Translations under genes and position numbers: made by a program
NCBI GenBank assembly: GCA_031399025.1
Contig: JANNOJ010000095.1
Span: 1-64,000 of the forward strand
Direction: 5' to 3'
Origin: CBDBZL01 sp031399025
GTDB taxonomy: Bacteria; Pseudomonadota; Alphaproteobacteria; Sphingomonadales; Sphingomonadaceae
DNA: 64,000 bases
The notes under the pieces: generated by a model
Told to the model about the DNA's origin: nothing
The model's database searches: none
Seen by the model: the letters and a program-made list of their open reading frames with translations, nothing else
Part shown: positions 8,996 to 17,334 of the stretch, one piece after another
How positions within the stretch are numbered: the stretch's first letter is position 1
How the letters are laid out: each line of letters opens with the position of its first letter

Positions 8996-10335
8996 GTGAC
9001 GATCACCCGCCTGCTGATCGCCAACCGCGGCGAGATCGCGCTGCGTATCCACCGCGCCGCGCACGAGATGGGTATCGAGACCGTGGCGGTGCACTCCACC
9101 GCGGACACCGACGCCATGCACGTCCGGCTGGCCGATCACGCCGTTTGCATCGGGCCGCCGGCAGCCGCCGACAGCTATCTCAACCAGGCGGCGATCATCT
9201 CGGCGGCCGAAATCACCGGGGCGGATGCGATCCATCCCGGCTACGGCTTCCTCTCCGAGAACGCCCAATTCGCCGAGATCGTCGAGGCGCACGATATCGC
9301 CTGGATCGGCCCTTCGCCCGAACACATCCGGATGATGGGTGACAAGGTGCAGGCCAAGCGCACCGCCGCCGCGCTCGGCCTGCCGCTGGTGCCGGGCAGC
9401 GAGGGCACCGTGGACAGCATGGACGAAGTCCGCCGCGTCGCCGAGGAGATCGGCTACCCGGTGCTGATCAAGGCCGCGGCGGGCGGGGCATGAAGGTGAT
9501 CCCCGGGCCCGAACATCTCGAAAGCCTCGTCAGCCAGGCGAAGAGCGAAGCGCAGGCGGCGTTCGGCGATGACCGCATGTATCTGGAGAAATACCTCGGC
9601 AAACCGCGGCACATCGAATTCCAGGTGTTCGGCGATGGCCAGGGCAATGCGGTGCACCTGGGCGAGCGGGATTGTTCGCTGCAGCGGCGGCACCAGAAAA
9701 TGCTTGAGGAAGCGCCTTCTCCAGCGATTGCTGTGGAGGATCGCAACCGGATGGGTTCGCTGATCGCCGATGCCATGGCGCAGATGCGCTATCGCGGCGC
9801 GGGGACGATCGAGTTCCTGTGGGAAGACGGCGAATTCTACTTCATCGAGATGAATACCCGGCTGCAGGTCGAACATCCCATCACCGAAATGGTTACCGGT
9901 GTCGACCTCGTCCGCGAGCAAATTCGGATCGCTCAGGGCAAGCCGTTGTCGATGACCCAGAACGAGATCGAAATCGTCGGTCATTCGATCGAGTGCCGGA
10001 TCAACGCCGAGGATCCGTTCACCTTCCTGCCCAGTCCCGGCAAGGTCACCGCCTACCATCCCGCCGGGGGCATGCATGTGCGGGTCGATAGTGGACTCTA
10101 CACCAACTACGTGATCCCGCCGCATTACGATTCCATGATCGCCAAGCTCATCGTCTACGGCCGCAGCCGCGAGAAGTGCATCATGCGCCTGCGCCGCGCG
10201 CTGGAGGAGATGGTGATCGAAGGGGTCAAGACCTCGCTGCCGCTGCACATGGCCCTGATCGAGCAGCCCGACATCCTCAACGGCGATTATTCGATCAAGT
10301 GGCTTGAAGACTGGCTGGCGGAGCGGGCGTCTTGA
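8996..10335 (+). pseudogene. accC: Biotin carboxylase subunit of acetyl-CoA carboxylase, frame-disrupted
   Basis: Biotin carboxylase carboxylates biotin on AccB using ATP and bicarbonate. The first half (GTG at 8996 to TGA at 9491-9493, 165 residues) starts with LLIANRGEIALRI. The second half (from ATG at 9490, 281 residues) carries the catalytic block FIEMNTRLQVEHP. Together they cover the whole family length. The join falls in the glycine-rich ATP loop: the family has a GGGGRGM-type motif, but here GG is followed by GCATG, which is explained by loss of about 10 bases from a repetitive GGC tract. AccC is essential, so either the sequence has an error here or another copy exists. The two parts overlap by ATGA. 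Confidence 0.85.
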
Positions 10336-11441
10336 GCAAGCGCAAGCAGCATCGCTCGGCGACCGGCGCCATTCCCGCCCTGCGCCAGCCGGTGGCCCAG
10401 TTGCGGATCGCCTTCCGCGGCGACGCCGGCGACCAGGATCACCCCATTCACGACATCTCGGCCTGCGTTGCCGCGGGCGACACGCTGTTCCTTGCGGGGG
10501 ACGAGGCCCATGCGGTCGAGCGGGTGACCCGGCTCGCGGACGGTTCGATGGGCGATCACCGCACCTACGAACTGGCCGATTTCCTCGCCCTGGCGGATGC
10601 CGACGAGGAGATGGACATCGAGGGCCTGGCGATCGAGGATGGCTGGCTGTGGCTGACCGGGAGCCATTCGCGCACCCGCCCCGACCCGCGTGACGACGGT
10701 GACGAGCCCGACTGTGTCGACCTCGCCAGGCTCGCCGATCTCAAGGACACCCGCGCGCGTTGCCTGCTGGCGCGTATCCCGCTGGTGGCCGACGAACAGG
10801 GCCATCTCGCGCCCGCCAAGCGCGATGGCAAGCGCCGTGCCGGGATGGTCTCGCAAGGCGGCAGGCACGGCAGCAAGCTGGGCCGGCAACTTGCTGACGA
10901 CCTGCTCCTGGGTCCATTCACCAAGCTGGCGGCGAAGGAGGGCGGGCTTGACATCGAGGGGCTGGCGATTGCGGGCGCGCGTATGGCGCTGGGCCTGCGC
11001 GGGCCGGTGGTCCGCAGCTTCGCGGTGATCCTCGAGCCGGCGCTGGCGCCCCGCAAGTCAGGCAAGCTCCATCTCGCGGGGCCGCCATTCCTGCGCCTGC
11101 TTGATCTCGCCGGCCTCGGAATCCGCGACCTGCGCACCCGGGGCGACGATCTGTGGATCCTCGCCGGACCGACGCAGGACCACGATGGCCGCTGCGCGAT
11201 CTTCCGCTGGCAAGGCTGGGCGAAAGACTCGCCGCGCGATGCCCAGCTGGTCCGGCTGCACGCACCCGAACACCTGTTCGATCTGCCGATCAAGCCCGGA
11301 TACGACCATGCCGAGGGGATCGCATTCTGGACCGACCAGGCTGGCGAAACGCGGCTGCTGGTGCTTTACGACAGTCCCGATCCGGCGCGGCTGGACCTTG
11401 CCAAGGCCACCATGCTCGGCGACCTGTTTGCATCGGATTGA
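10332..11441 (+). CDS. DUF3616 domain-containing protein
   Basis: A 369-residue protein without a signal peptide. Repeated blade-like segments such as MDIEGLAIEDGWLWLTGSHS, LDIEGLAIAGARMALGLRGP and HAEGIAFW fit the DUF3616 family, which is likely a beta-propeller related to phytase-like esterases. The function is not known. It begins with TTG at 10332, overlapping the accC stop (TTGA), so it is probably co-translated with the acc genes. Its partner role in that operon is unclear. Confidence 0.75.
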   Translation: MSKRKQHRSATGAIPALRQPVAQLRIAFRGDAGDQDHPIHDISACVAAGDTLFLAGDEAHAVERVTRLADGSMGDHRTYELADFLALADADEEMDIEGLAIEDGWLWLTGSHSRTRPDPRDDGDEPDCVDLARLADLKDTRARCLLARIPLVADEQGHLAPAKRDGKRRAGMVSQGGRHGSKLGRQLADDLLLGPFTKLAAKEGGLDIEGLAIAGARMALGLRGPVVRSFAVILEPALAPRKSGKLHLAGPPFLRLLDLAGLGIRDLRTRGDDLWILAGPTQDHDGRCAIFRWQGWAKDSPRDAQLVRLHAPEHLFDLPIKPGYDHAEGIAFWTDQAGETRLLVLYDSPDPARLDLAKATMLGDLFASD

Positions 11442-11491
11442 GCGTCGCTTGCGCCGCTGGGCTTGGCCGCAGCCCCGTCATTGCCGGCCGG

Positions 11492-11956
11492 CTATTCCAG
11501 CGGCACTCCGGGCAGCAGCTTGGCGGTGCGGATGGTGAGGGAGGTCTTCACCGAGGCCACGTTGGGCGCCGGGGTCAGTTTGCTGGTGAGGAATTCCTGG
11601 AAGCTCTGCAGGTCGCGGCTGACGATCTTGAGGATGAAGTCGATCTCGCCGTTGAGCATATGGCACTCGCGCACTTCGGGCAAGGTGCGGACGTGTTCCT
11701 CGAAGGCTTTCAGGTCCTGCTCGGCCTGGCTGCGCAGGCTGACCATGGCGAACACCGTGATCGCAAAGCCGAGCTTGGAGGCATCGAGCTGGGCATGGTA
11801 GCCCTGGATGATCCCTTCTTCCTCCAAGGCCCGCACCCGCCGCAGACAGGGCGGCGCAGTCAGCCCTACCCGGCGAGCGAGATCGACATTGGTCACCCGC
11901 CCTTCCGCCTGCAAAGCGGCGAGCAGCTTCCGGTCGATAATGTCAAGCGCCGTCAT
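11492..11956 (-). CDS. Lrp/AsnC family transcriptional regulator
   Basis: This 154-residue protein has an N-terminal winged helix-turn-helix (about 5-60, with DIIDRKLLAALQAEGRV and LARRVGLTAPPCLRRVRALE) and a C-terminal RAM ligand-binding domain (about 70-145). Lrp-type regulators form octamers that sense amino acids. It converges on the DUF3616 gene and points away from the tRNA pair. The 284 bases upstream (11957-12240) hold no gene and probably contain its promoter. Its effector and targets are unknown. Confidence 0.93.
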   Translation of the reverse strand: MTALDIIDRKLLAALQAEGRVTNVDLARRVGLTAPPCLRRVRALEEEGIIQGYHAQLDASKLGFAITVFAMVSLRSQAEQDLKAFEEHVRTLPEVRECHMLNGEIDFILKIVSRDLQSFQEFLTSKLTPAPNVASVKTSLTIRTAKLLPGVPLE

Positions 11957-12240
11957 GGGACATCTGTTTAAGCCTCAAGCATCTCACGGTGTATTTTTCA
12001 CGCGCGAACGGTCCCTACGTGGAATGATAATGTCTACGCCGTGACCGTAATTCATGGCAACCGAGTCTGCCGAAAATCGCGGCAACAAGGAATGCGGGTT
12101 GGGCGGCCGTGGCGCTCCCGAGGCATCGGCCGCTCGCGCTTTGATTTCCATCGGATTACCCAGCGCGGGGCGCCGGTCGGATTGCTTGCCAGCCGCGCAC
12201 CGGCGGGCTACCTGCGCCCGGCGCGTGGACTTGTGCTTAC

Positions 12241-12316
12241 GGGCCTGTAGCTCAGCGGTTAGAGCTGGCCGCTCATAACGGCTAGGTCGCGGGTTCGAAT
12301 CCTGCCGGGCCCACCA
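12241..12316 (+). tRNA. tRNA-Ile2 (CAT anticodon, lysidine type)
   Basis: A full 76-nt cloverleaf with encoded CCA. The acceptor stem GGGCCTG pairs with CGGGCCC, the D-arm is GCTCAGCGGTTAGAGC, the anticodon loop holds CAT and the T-arm is GCGGGTTCGAATCCTGC. The acceptor stem resembles isoleucine rather than methionine tRNAs, so this is probably the minor Ile tRNA whose CAT is modified by TilS. A plain methionine elongator tRNA is the alternative. Confidence 0.85.
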
Positions 12317-12341
12317 GGCAAGGCAAGCCAGGCGCCCAGGT

Positions 12342-12418
12342 CGGGGAGTAGCGCAGCCCGGTAGCGCATCTGCTTTGGGAGCAGAGGGTCGCAGGTTCAA
12401 ATCCTGTCTCCCCGACCA
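12342..12418 (+). tRNA. tRNA-Pro (TGG anticodon)
   Basis: A 77-nt cloverleaf with acceptor CGGGGAG paired to CTCCCCG, anticodon TGG in the loop TTTGGGA, T-arm GCAGGTTCAAATCCTGT and encoded CCA. It lies 25 bases after the Ile2 tRNA in the same direction. It marks the left boundary of a gene-remnant-rich island. Confidence 0.93.
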
Positions 12419-12455
12419 ACAAACTCAATTACTTACGACGATTCACGGGGAACAC

Positions 12456-12479
12456 TTCCAACATTCGTCCATGTTGGAA
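12456..12479. repeat. 9-bp perfect inverted repeat downstream of tRNA-Pro
   Basis: TTCCAACAT (12456-12464) and ATGTTGGAA (12471-12479) are separated by six bases. The site lies 38 bases after tRNA-Pro, where the sequence changes to AT-richer, foreign-looking DNA. No T-run follows, so it is not a clear terminator. It could be a recombinase or regulator site. Confidence 0.5.
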
Positions 12480-12525
12480 TTCCAATAAGGAAGCTGGTCA
12501 GGCGGCGATTGCGATCCCGCGCGCT

Positions 12526-13194
12526 TCATGCACCGGATCTTGACCCTCCAGCCATTTGAATATGCTCGATAACACTGTCGCCATGACGCATGTCGGCGGT
12601 CTGCATCAAACCTGTCTGCCCTTCGGCGACTAGCCGCCTTATGGCCGAGTTGATGATGACGAACTCGACCGCGGCGGCAGCCATGCCCGGCTGGTCGAGG
12701 GCGACGGCCCGGGGGGCGGGCGCTTCATCGACCCGATCGAATGGTACGAGACGGTCTTCGCGACCAAGGATCCGATCGACTCGCCGTTCGCGACCATCAC
12801 CTCCTTCGACCACGAGCATCCGGGTCACGTTCTCGTCCAGACTGATCTCGGACGGATCGTTGGCGGTATCGAGCCAGCAGCGCACCGGGTCGGACTTCCT
12901 GATCTGCTTGCGCTTGGCGCGCAGCAGCATCGCCAGCCTGCGGCCCTCGCCAGCGGTGACGAGGTAATAGCCGGTCGGCGTCCCGTCTTCCTTGGTCTCG
13001 GGCTCTACGACGAGGTTCTGGATCAGACCCTTGTGCTGGATCGAAGCGGCCAGCGCCTCGATAGCGGCTTCCCCATGCGGCACCTTGCGGGCATTGCGCG
13101 GGGACTTCTTGAGCTTGGCGAGCGGCACGAAAATCTCGACGCCCGACACAGGCTCGGCGGCAACGGCGGTTCGCCCCGCCAATCGCGATACCAT
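12526..13194 (-). pseudogene. ParB/RepB-type partition protein, N-terminal fragment fused to unrelated DNA
   Basis: From the ATG at 13194 the minus strand encodes about 125 residues of a ParB-like nuclease/CTP-binding domain. Recognisable parts are LAKLKKSPRNARKVP, ALAASIQHKGLIQNLV, YLVTAGEGRRLAMLLRAKRK and PSEISLDENVTR. Family members continue with the DNA-binding helix-turn-helix, but homology stops at about 12820. The frame then stays open by chance through DNA that is antisense to a Rieske oxygenase remnant, ending at 12526. This ParB type is typical of plasmids and integrative elements, so it is probably a relic of one. The protein would be non-functional. Confidence 0.65.
12556..12753 (+). 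pseudogene. Rieske oxygenase alpha-subunit fragment, second copy
   Basis: In frame from 12556 the DNA reads LNMLDNTVAMTHVGGLHQ and then TCLPFGD, followed by TAG at 12631-12633. Further on in the same frame come GGSHARLVEGDG and FIDPIEWYE. This lines up with residues around 260-320 of the intact oxygenase at 1208-2587. The first iron-site aspartate is replaced by alanine (TVAMTH against TVDMTH). The Rieske cluster domain and the C-terminus are missing. The fragment ends against the ParB fragment on the other strand. Confidence 0.75.
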
Positions 13195-13233
13195 TCCAGA
13201 GCCTCTGGAGCGAGCCTAGAGTATCCGTTTTGG

Positions 13234-14105
13234 TCAAGCCGGTTTGGGTGACCAGTTTCGGTTGGCCTTGATGAGGGCGTTTGCGAGGACGATGAGTTTT
13301 CGCATGATGGCGGTGAGGGCGACTTTTGAGGGTTTTCCGTCGGCTTTGAGTTGGTGGTATTTGGCCTTGAGGTCGGGGTTGAACCGAGTGGCGACGAGGG
13401 CGGGCATATGGAGGGCGCGTCGCAGTCCGGCGCGTCCGCCGCGGATGAAGGCGCGACCGGTCCACTGGCCGGAGGATCGGGCGACGGGGGCCAGGCCGGC
13501 GAGGCTGGCGGCCTGTTTGGCGTGGAGGGTTCCGAGCTCGGGCATTTCGATGAGAATGGTGAAGGCGGTGAGTTCGCCGACGCCGGGGATTCCGGCGAGG
13601 ATATCGAGGCGAGCCGCGAGGTCTGGCTGGGCTCTGAATCGGAGCCTGATCTCGGCGTCGATCTCGGTCAGCTGGCGCTTGATGTCTCCCAACCGATCTT
13701 GGGCCTGACGCTTGAGCATGGCCAGGGAGAGTTTTTTTGGCGGTTCTTGGCGGCGGTTTGATCCTTGATCAGGGCCTGGCGGGCGACATGGAGCTCCCTG
13801 AGTTCATTCAGGTTTTCGGTTGGTGCGGGCCGGGCCTGGGGTTCCAGCGCCAGGCCCATGCGCGCCAGCATGGCGGCGTCGGCCTCATCGGTCTTGGCGA
13901 GCTTTCCGGTGGCCTCGGCGAAGCGTCGGGCCTGGCGGGGATTGACCTTGCAGGTCGCCAGACCCGCCCGGCCGAGCGCCTGTTCCAGGGCGTGATGGTA
14001 GCGTCCCGTGGCCTCGAACAGGATCCGGGCGACCGACTGGCCTTCGATCCAGTCCAGGCGCGCGACGTCGGCGACCGGAGCGTCCTGCTTGAGGTCGGGG
14101 TGGCG
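13234..14105 (-). mobile_element. IS110-family transposase, N-terminally truncated and with a -1 frameshift
   Basis: The minus strand encodes an IS110 DEDD transposase in two frames. The upstream part (about 14105-13735) has FEATGRYHHALEQALG and KLAKTDEADAAMLARMG. The downstream part (from about 13730 to 13234) has the transposase_20 domain, LAGIPGVGELTAFTILIE and GLRRALHMPALVATR. The first catalytic Asp region is absent because about 50 residues are missing at the N-terminus. The frames meet at seven A residues followed by C (plus-strand T-run at 13732-13738). The phase there is a canonical A_AAA_AAC slippery site, and a -1 shift restores exactly LSLAMLKR. It is either a one-base deletion or a frameshift signal. 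IS110 elements lack inverted-repeat ends, so the borders are approximate. Confidence 0.8.
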
Positions 14106-14111
14106 GCCTGG

Positions 14112-14309
14112 CTCGATGCGGCGCGCGTCACTGCGATGCTCGGCTCGGACGAGGGCTTGGCCGAGGTCCGCGACGAGATCGAGCGTTCCGCCCTGCTCGG
14201 CGTCTCCGGCGTTCCGACCGTTGTCGTCAATGGCCGGCCACTCTTCTGCGGCGCGATCCGGCCGGAGCTGATCGAAGCGCATCTCCGGGAAGCGGCAACC
14301 CATGTCTGA
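14112..14309 (+). pseudogene. DsbA/FrnE-like oxidoreductase, C-terminal fragment
   Basis: The plus-strand frame ending at 14309 reads ALLGVSGVPTVVVNGRP and then FCGAIRPELIEAHLREA. This matches the C-terminal thioredoxin-fold part of DsbA-family (2-hydroxychromene isomerase/FrnE) proteins with the cis-proline GVP motif. The catalytic CxxC half is absent and the fragment starts where the IS110 homology ends. A following frame beginning at the overlapping ATG (14302) resembles a start of a further gene that soon degenerates. No gene is seen from 14310 to 14545. Confidence 0.55.
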
Positions 14310-14545
14310 CGCAGCCGCCGCCGCGACCTCCGGGCAGAGCAAGAGTGCTACGCGGCCACGAATACGCGCGCACCCTGTCGGCTTCGTCAGAAGCTGCAGT
14401 GTGCGCTCAGTTGATCCCCGCGTGCTGCTCGGCCGCCCCGCCATGCTGATCGTCACCCGGCAGGGCCGAAACCCGGCAGGGTCCGGTCGGAGCGCAGCGC
14501 AGATAGAGCGGCGGTCCCGCAGGGAGGCGCCACCCCACCCTCACC

Positions 14546-14574
14546 TTGCTCTTATAGCCGAATTCGATTATATT
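14546..14574 (+). promoter_or_regulatory. Sigma-70-like promoter of the toxin-antitoxin pair
   Basis: TTGCTC (14546-14551), 17 bases, then TATATT (14569-14574), in an AT-rich patch just before the antitoxin ATG at 14603. AGAGG provides a ribosome site. Antitoxins of this class normally repress this region themselves. Confidence 0.5.
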
Positions 14575-14602
14575 TTAATCACGATGATAGAGGTTTCGTA
14601 AC

Positions 14603-14872
14603 ATGGCTACAGACACCAAGGTATTGACGGCGCATGTTCCTATTGCCCTCGTGGAGAAGGTCGAAGCGATGGCCGCCCGGCTCGAACGCTCGCGCGGTTG
14701 GGTGATGAAGCAAGCGCTCGCCGCCTGGGTCGACCAAGAGGAGGAGCGTCACCGCATGACGCTCGAAGCCTTGGAGGATGTGAAAGCCGGGCGGGTTATC
14801 GACCACCAGGCCATTCAGGCATGGGCGGATAGCCTCGGCACCGACAAGCCCTTGCTGCCTCCCTCGGCATGA
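14603..14872 (+). CDS. Ribbon-helix-helix antitoxin (CopG/ParD-like)
   Basis: An 89-residue protein beginning with a ribbon-helix-helix DNA-binding fold: the strand VLTAHVPIALVEKVEAMA, then RLERSRGWVMKQALAAWV. The charged C-terminal half (about 50-89) would wrap the toxin. Its stop overlaps the toxin start by ATGA, so the two are translated together. The family neutralises a ParE/RelE toxin and represses the operon. It sits inside the decayed island, where it may act as a stabilising module. Confidence 0.88.
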   Translation: MATDTKVLTAHVPIALVEKVEAMAARLERSRGWVMKQALAAWVDQEEERHRMTLEALEDVKAGRVIDHQAIQAWADSLGTDKPLLPPSA

Positions 14873-15162
14873 GAATCAAGTGGGCCGGCAAAGCCTCCTC
14901 CGATCTCGTGCGGCTGCACGAGCATTTGCGGCCGGTCGCTCCAGACGCGGCGGCACGGGTCATCCAGCAACTCGCCCGCGCGCCCGATCGGCTGCTCGAC
15001 TATCCGCGGATCGGCGAGAAGCTGGACGCCTATGCGCCGCGCGAGGTCCGGCGGATCATCGTCGGCAATTACGAGCTGCGCTACGAGATTGCGGACGCGA
15101 CGATCTTCATCTTGCGCCTTTGGCACTGCCGGGAGAACCGCAGCTTCGAGTCGGACGAGTGA
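14869..15162 (+). CDS. ParE/RelE family toxin
   Basis: A 97-residue protein of the ParE/RelE superfamily. It opens with RIKWAGKASSDLVRLHEHL and contains LLDYPRIGEKLD, VRRIIVGNYELRYEI and the C-terminal ILRLWHCRENR, where the family usually has hxxREx(P/R). ParE toxins poison DNA gyrase and RelE toxins cut ribosome-bound mRNA. The C-terminal WHCRENR favours the ParE side. It overlaps the antitoxin gene by 4 bases. All key segments look intact, so the pair may be functional although its neighbours have decayed. Confidence 0.88.
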   Translation: MRIKWAGKASSDLVRLHEHLRPVAPDAAARVIQQLARAPDRLLDYPRIGEKLDAYAPREVRRIIVGNYELRYEIADATIFILRLWHCRENRSFESDE

Positions 15163-15345
15163 TGATCGTGCCGACCGTCAACAGCGTTACGACGCAGCAC
15201 GCCGCAGTTCGCCCCTATCTAGGCTATGCGGCAATACGCTGTTTGCTACGAGGGCCGCTGACAGGCAGTTTTCGCGAATGGCTCTGTCTCGCAAACGCCG
15301 TTTCCGCGCGGTTGGTCGGAAGGTCTCGATAACCTACACGACTAC

Positions 15346-15519
15346 ATGCAACTGCAGCCGCAGCGGCGGGCGACCGCGCGCTTGGCTGTGTCGAAGGGCG
15401 ATCAGATCGTCGTCACCGACGACTGGCCCGAACAAGTCCCGATCGGCGACGCCGAATTGCGCGTCATCGAAGGCCATCTCCGCGAGGAACTGGACGCGCT
15501 GTTCAGTCCCTTGCCATGA
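15346..15519 (+). CDS. Small hypothetical protein preceding the recombinase
   Basis: A 57-residue frame from ATG 15346 to TGA 15517-15519. It contains RLAVSKGDQIVVTDDWPEQV and ends with VIEGHLREELDALFSPLP. The frame stays open upstream to 15262 without another good start, so this may be the tail of a longer truncated gene. It ends 18 bases before the recombinase ATG, so it is probably co-transcribed with it. The function is unknown. No gene was found at 15163-15345. Confidence 0.5.
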   Translation: MQLQPQRRATARLAVSKGDQIVVTDDWPEQVPIGDAELRVIEGHLREELDALFSPLP

Positions 15520-15537
15520 ACTGAGGAGCATCGTGTC

Positions 15538-17229
15538 ATGACCAGCGCCGTCCTTGAACAAGCAGAGGCACCGGTCGTGGCGACGGCGCGCGCTGCGCTC
15601 TACTTGCGCGTCTCGACCCCACGGCAGGCCGATCATGACCTGTCGATCCCCGACCAGCGCCGCCAGCTTGAGGGCTATTGCCTGTCGCACCGCTGGGAGG
15701 TCGCGGTCGAGTTCGTCGAGCCGGGCGTCTCGGGGACCGATGATCGCCGTCCCGCCTTTCAGGAGATGATCGACGCTGCGCTGGAGAAGCCTCCGGCGTT
15801 CGAGACGATCGTCGTCCACAGCTTCTCGCGCTTCTTCCGCGACCAGTTCCAGTTCGAGTTCTACCTGCGCAAGCTGGCCTAAAACGGGGTTCGTCTCGTC
15901 TCCATCACGCAGGTGCTCGGCGACGATCCGGCGAGCGAGATGATGCGGCGCATCATGACGCTGTTCGACGAATATCAGTCGAAGGAGACCGCCAAGCACA
16001 CGCTGCGGGCGATGAACGAGAACGCCCGGCAGGGCTTTTGGAACGGCGCACGGCCGCCGATCGGCTACCGGGCGGTCGAGGCCGAGCAGCGCGGCGCGAA
16101 GATCAAGAAGAAGCTCGAAGTCGATCCGATCCATGCCGAGACAGTGCGGCGCATTTTCCGCTTAGCGCTGGAGGGCGCCGACAAGCGCGGGCCGATCGGC
16201 GTCATGGCGATCGCGTGCTGGCTCAACGAGAACAATATCCGCACCCGCTATGGCGGCCGCTGGGGCAAGGGCATGGTCCATGAGGTGCTGACACGCACCA
16301 CCTATATCGGCCAGCACCGCTTCAATACCTACGACGTGAAGAAGGGCCGCGCGAAGCCGGCGGAGGAGCACGCCATCATGGAAGTGCCGCCGATCATAAC
16401 GGTCGCGGAGTTCGAAGCCGTCCAGCGCTCCTTGAAGGCGCGCAGCCCCAAGATGATGGCGCCGCGTGCCGTGGGCGGGTCGACGCTCCTGACGGGCATC
16501 TGCTTCTGCGCCTGCTGCGGCGGCTCGATGACGCTGCGAACCGGCACCAGCCGGAGCGGCCGGGAGTATCGCTACTATCCCTGTGCGACCAAGGCGGTGA
16601 AGGGCAAGACGGGATGTTCCGGCGTCACGCTGCCGATGGACCAACTGAACGCGGCTGTGGTCAAGCACCTCGAAACGCGGCTGCTCGATCCGGCGCGTCT
16701 TGCGGTGCTGATGGACCAGATTCTCGCCCGGCGGGACGATTGGGTGACTGAGCGCCGTCTGTATGTCGCCGACATGGAACGGCGCGCAACGGAGGCGGAC
16801 GCCAAGCTCTCGCGGCTTTACGAGGCGATCGAGAACGGACTGGTCAATATGGCCGATCCGTCGCTCAAGGCGCGGATCGCGGAGCTGACCGCTACCCGCG
16901 ATCAGGCCAAGGGCGATGCCGACCGGGCGGTGGCGCATATCGAGCGCATCAACCCGGAGATTACGCCGGAGAGCCTGCGCACCTTCGCGCTCGCCGCCAA
17001 GCGCAAGCTCCGCCACGACGACGGCTCCTATGCGCGAAACTATGTTCGCGCTGTCGCGCAGCGGGTGGAAGTCGTCAGCAAGACCGACGTTCGCATCCGC
17101 GGCACACGCACCGAACTGCTGCGGACCCTCACCGCCGCCTCTGGCGTAGAGGCGGCGGTGCTAGGGACTAGTGGTTTTGGACCGAAATGGCGCGCCCGGC
17201 AGGACTCGAACCTGCGACCACAGACTTAG
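15538..17229 (+). pseudogene. Large serine recombinase (resolvase/integrase) with one in-frame stop
   Basis: Large serine recombinases integrate and excise mobile elements at short attachment sites. The frame encodes about 563 residues with the parts in order. The catalytic domain has YLRVST, with Ser26 as nucleophile, and IPDQRRQLEGY. The recombinase domain covers about 165-290. A zinc ribbon has CFCACCGGSMTL and later CATKAVKGKTGC. The last region is a coiled coil (about 395-500). Codon 115 (15880-15882) is TAA where relatives have lysine (LRKLA-K-NGVRLVSITQ), so a single A-to-T change splits it. GAGGAG precedes the start. The last 15 codons run into tRNA-Arg on the other strand, as expected for an element inserted at a tRNA 3' end. 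Confidence 0.85.
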
Positions 17230-17264
17230 AAGGTCCGTGCTCTATCCAGCTGAGCTACGGGCGC
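17188..17264 (-). tRNA. tRNA-Arg (TCT anticodon)
   Basis: The minus strand gives a 77-nt cloverleaf. Acceptor GCGCCCG pairs with CGGGCGC, the D-arm is GCTCAGCTGGATAGAGC, the anticodon is TCT in the loop CTTCTAA, the T-arm is GCAGGTTCGAGTCCTGC, and CCA is encoded at 17190-17188. The serine recombinase frame ends within it, so its 3' end is the probable right border and attachment site of the island. Confidence 0.92.
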
Positions 17265-17334
17265 GCTGGATCATCCGGGTTCGCGCATAGCGTGCTTTGC
17301 GCCCGGCGCAAATCGGGTTAGGCACGGCGCCGCG

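Noticed and set aside
9490..10335. The second half of accC as an independent gene
   Set aside because: The ATG is the internal methionine of the glycine loop motif, there is no ribosome site of its own, and both halves are needed for the fold.
13737..14309. A 190-codon plus-strand frame as one intact protein
   Set aside because: Its first two thirds are antisense to the IS110 transposase. Only the last part shows DsbA-like homology, so it is not a single gene.
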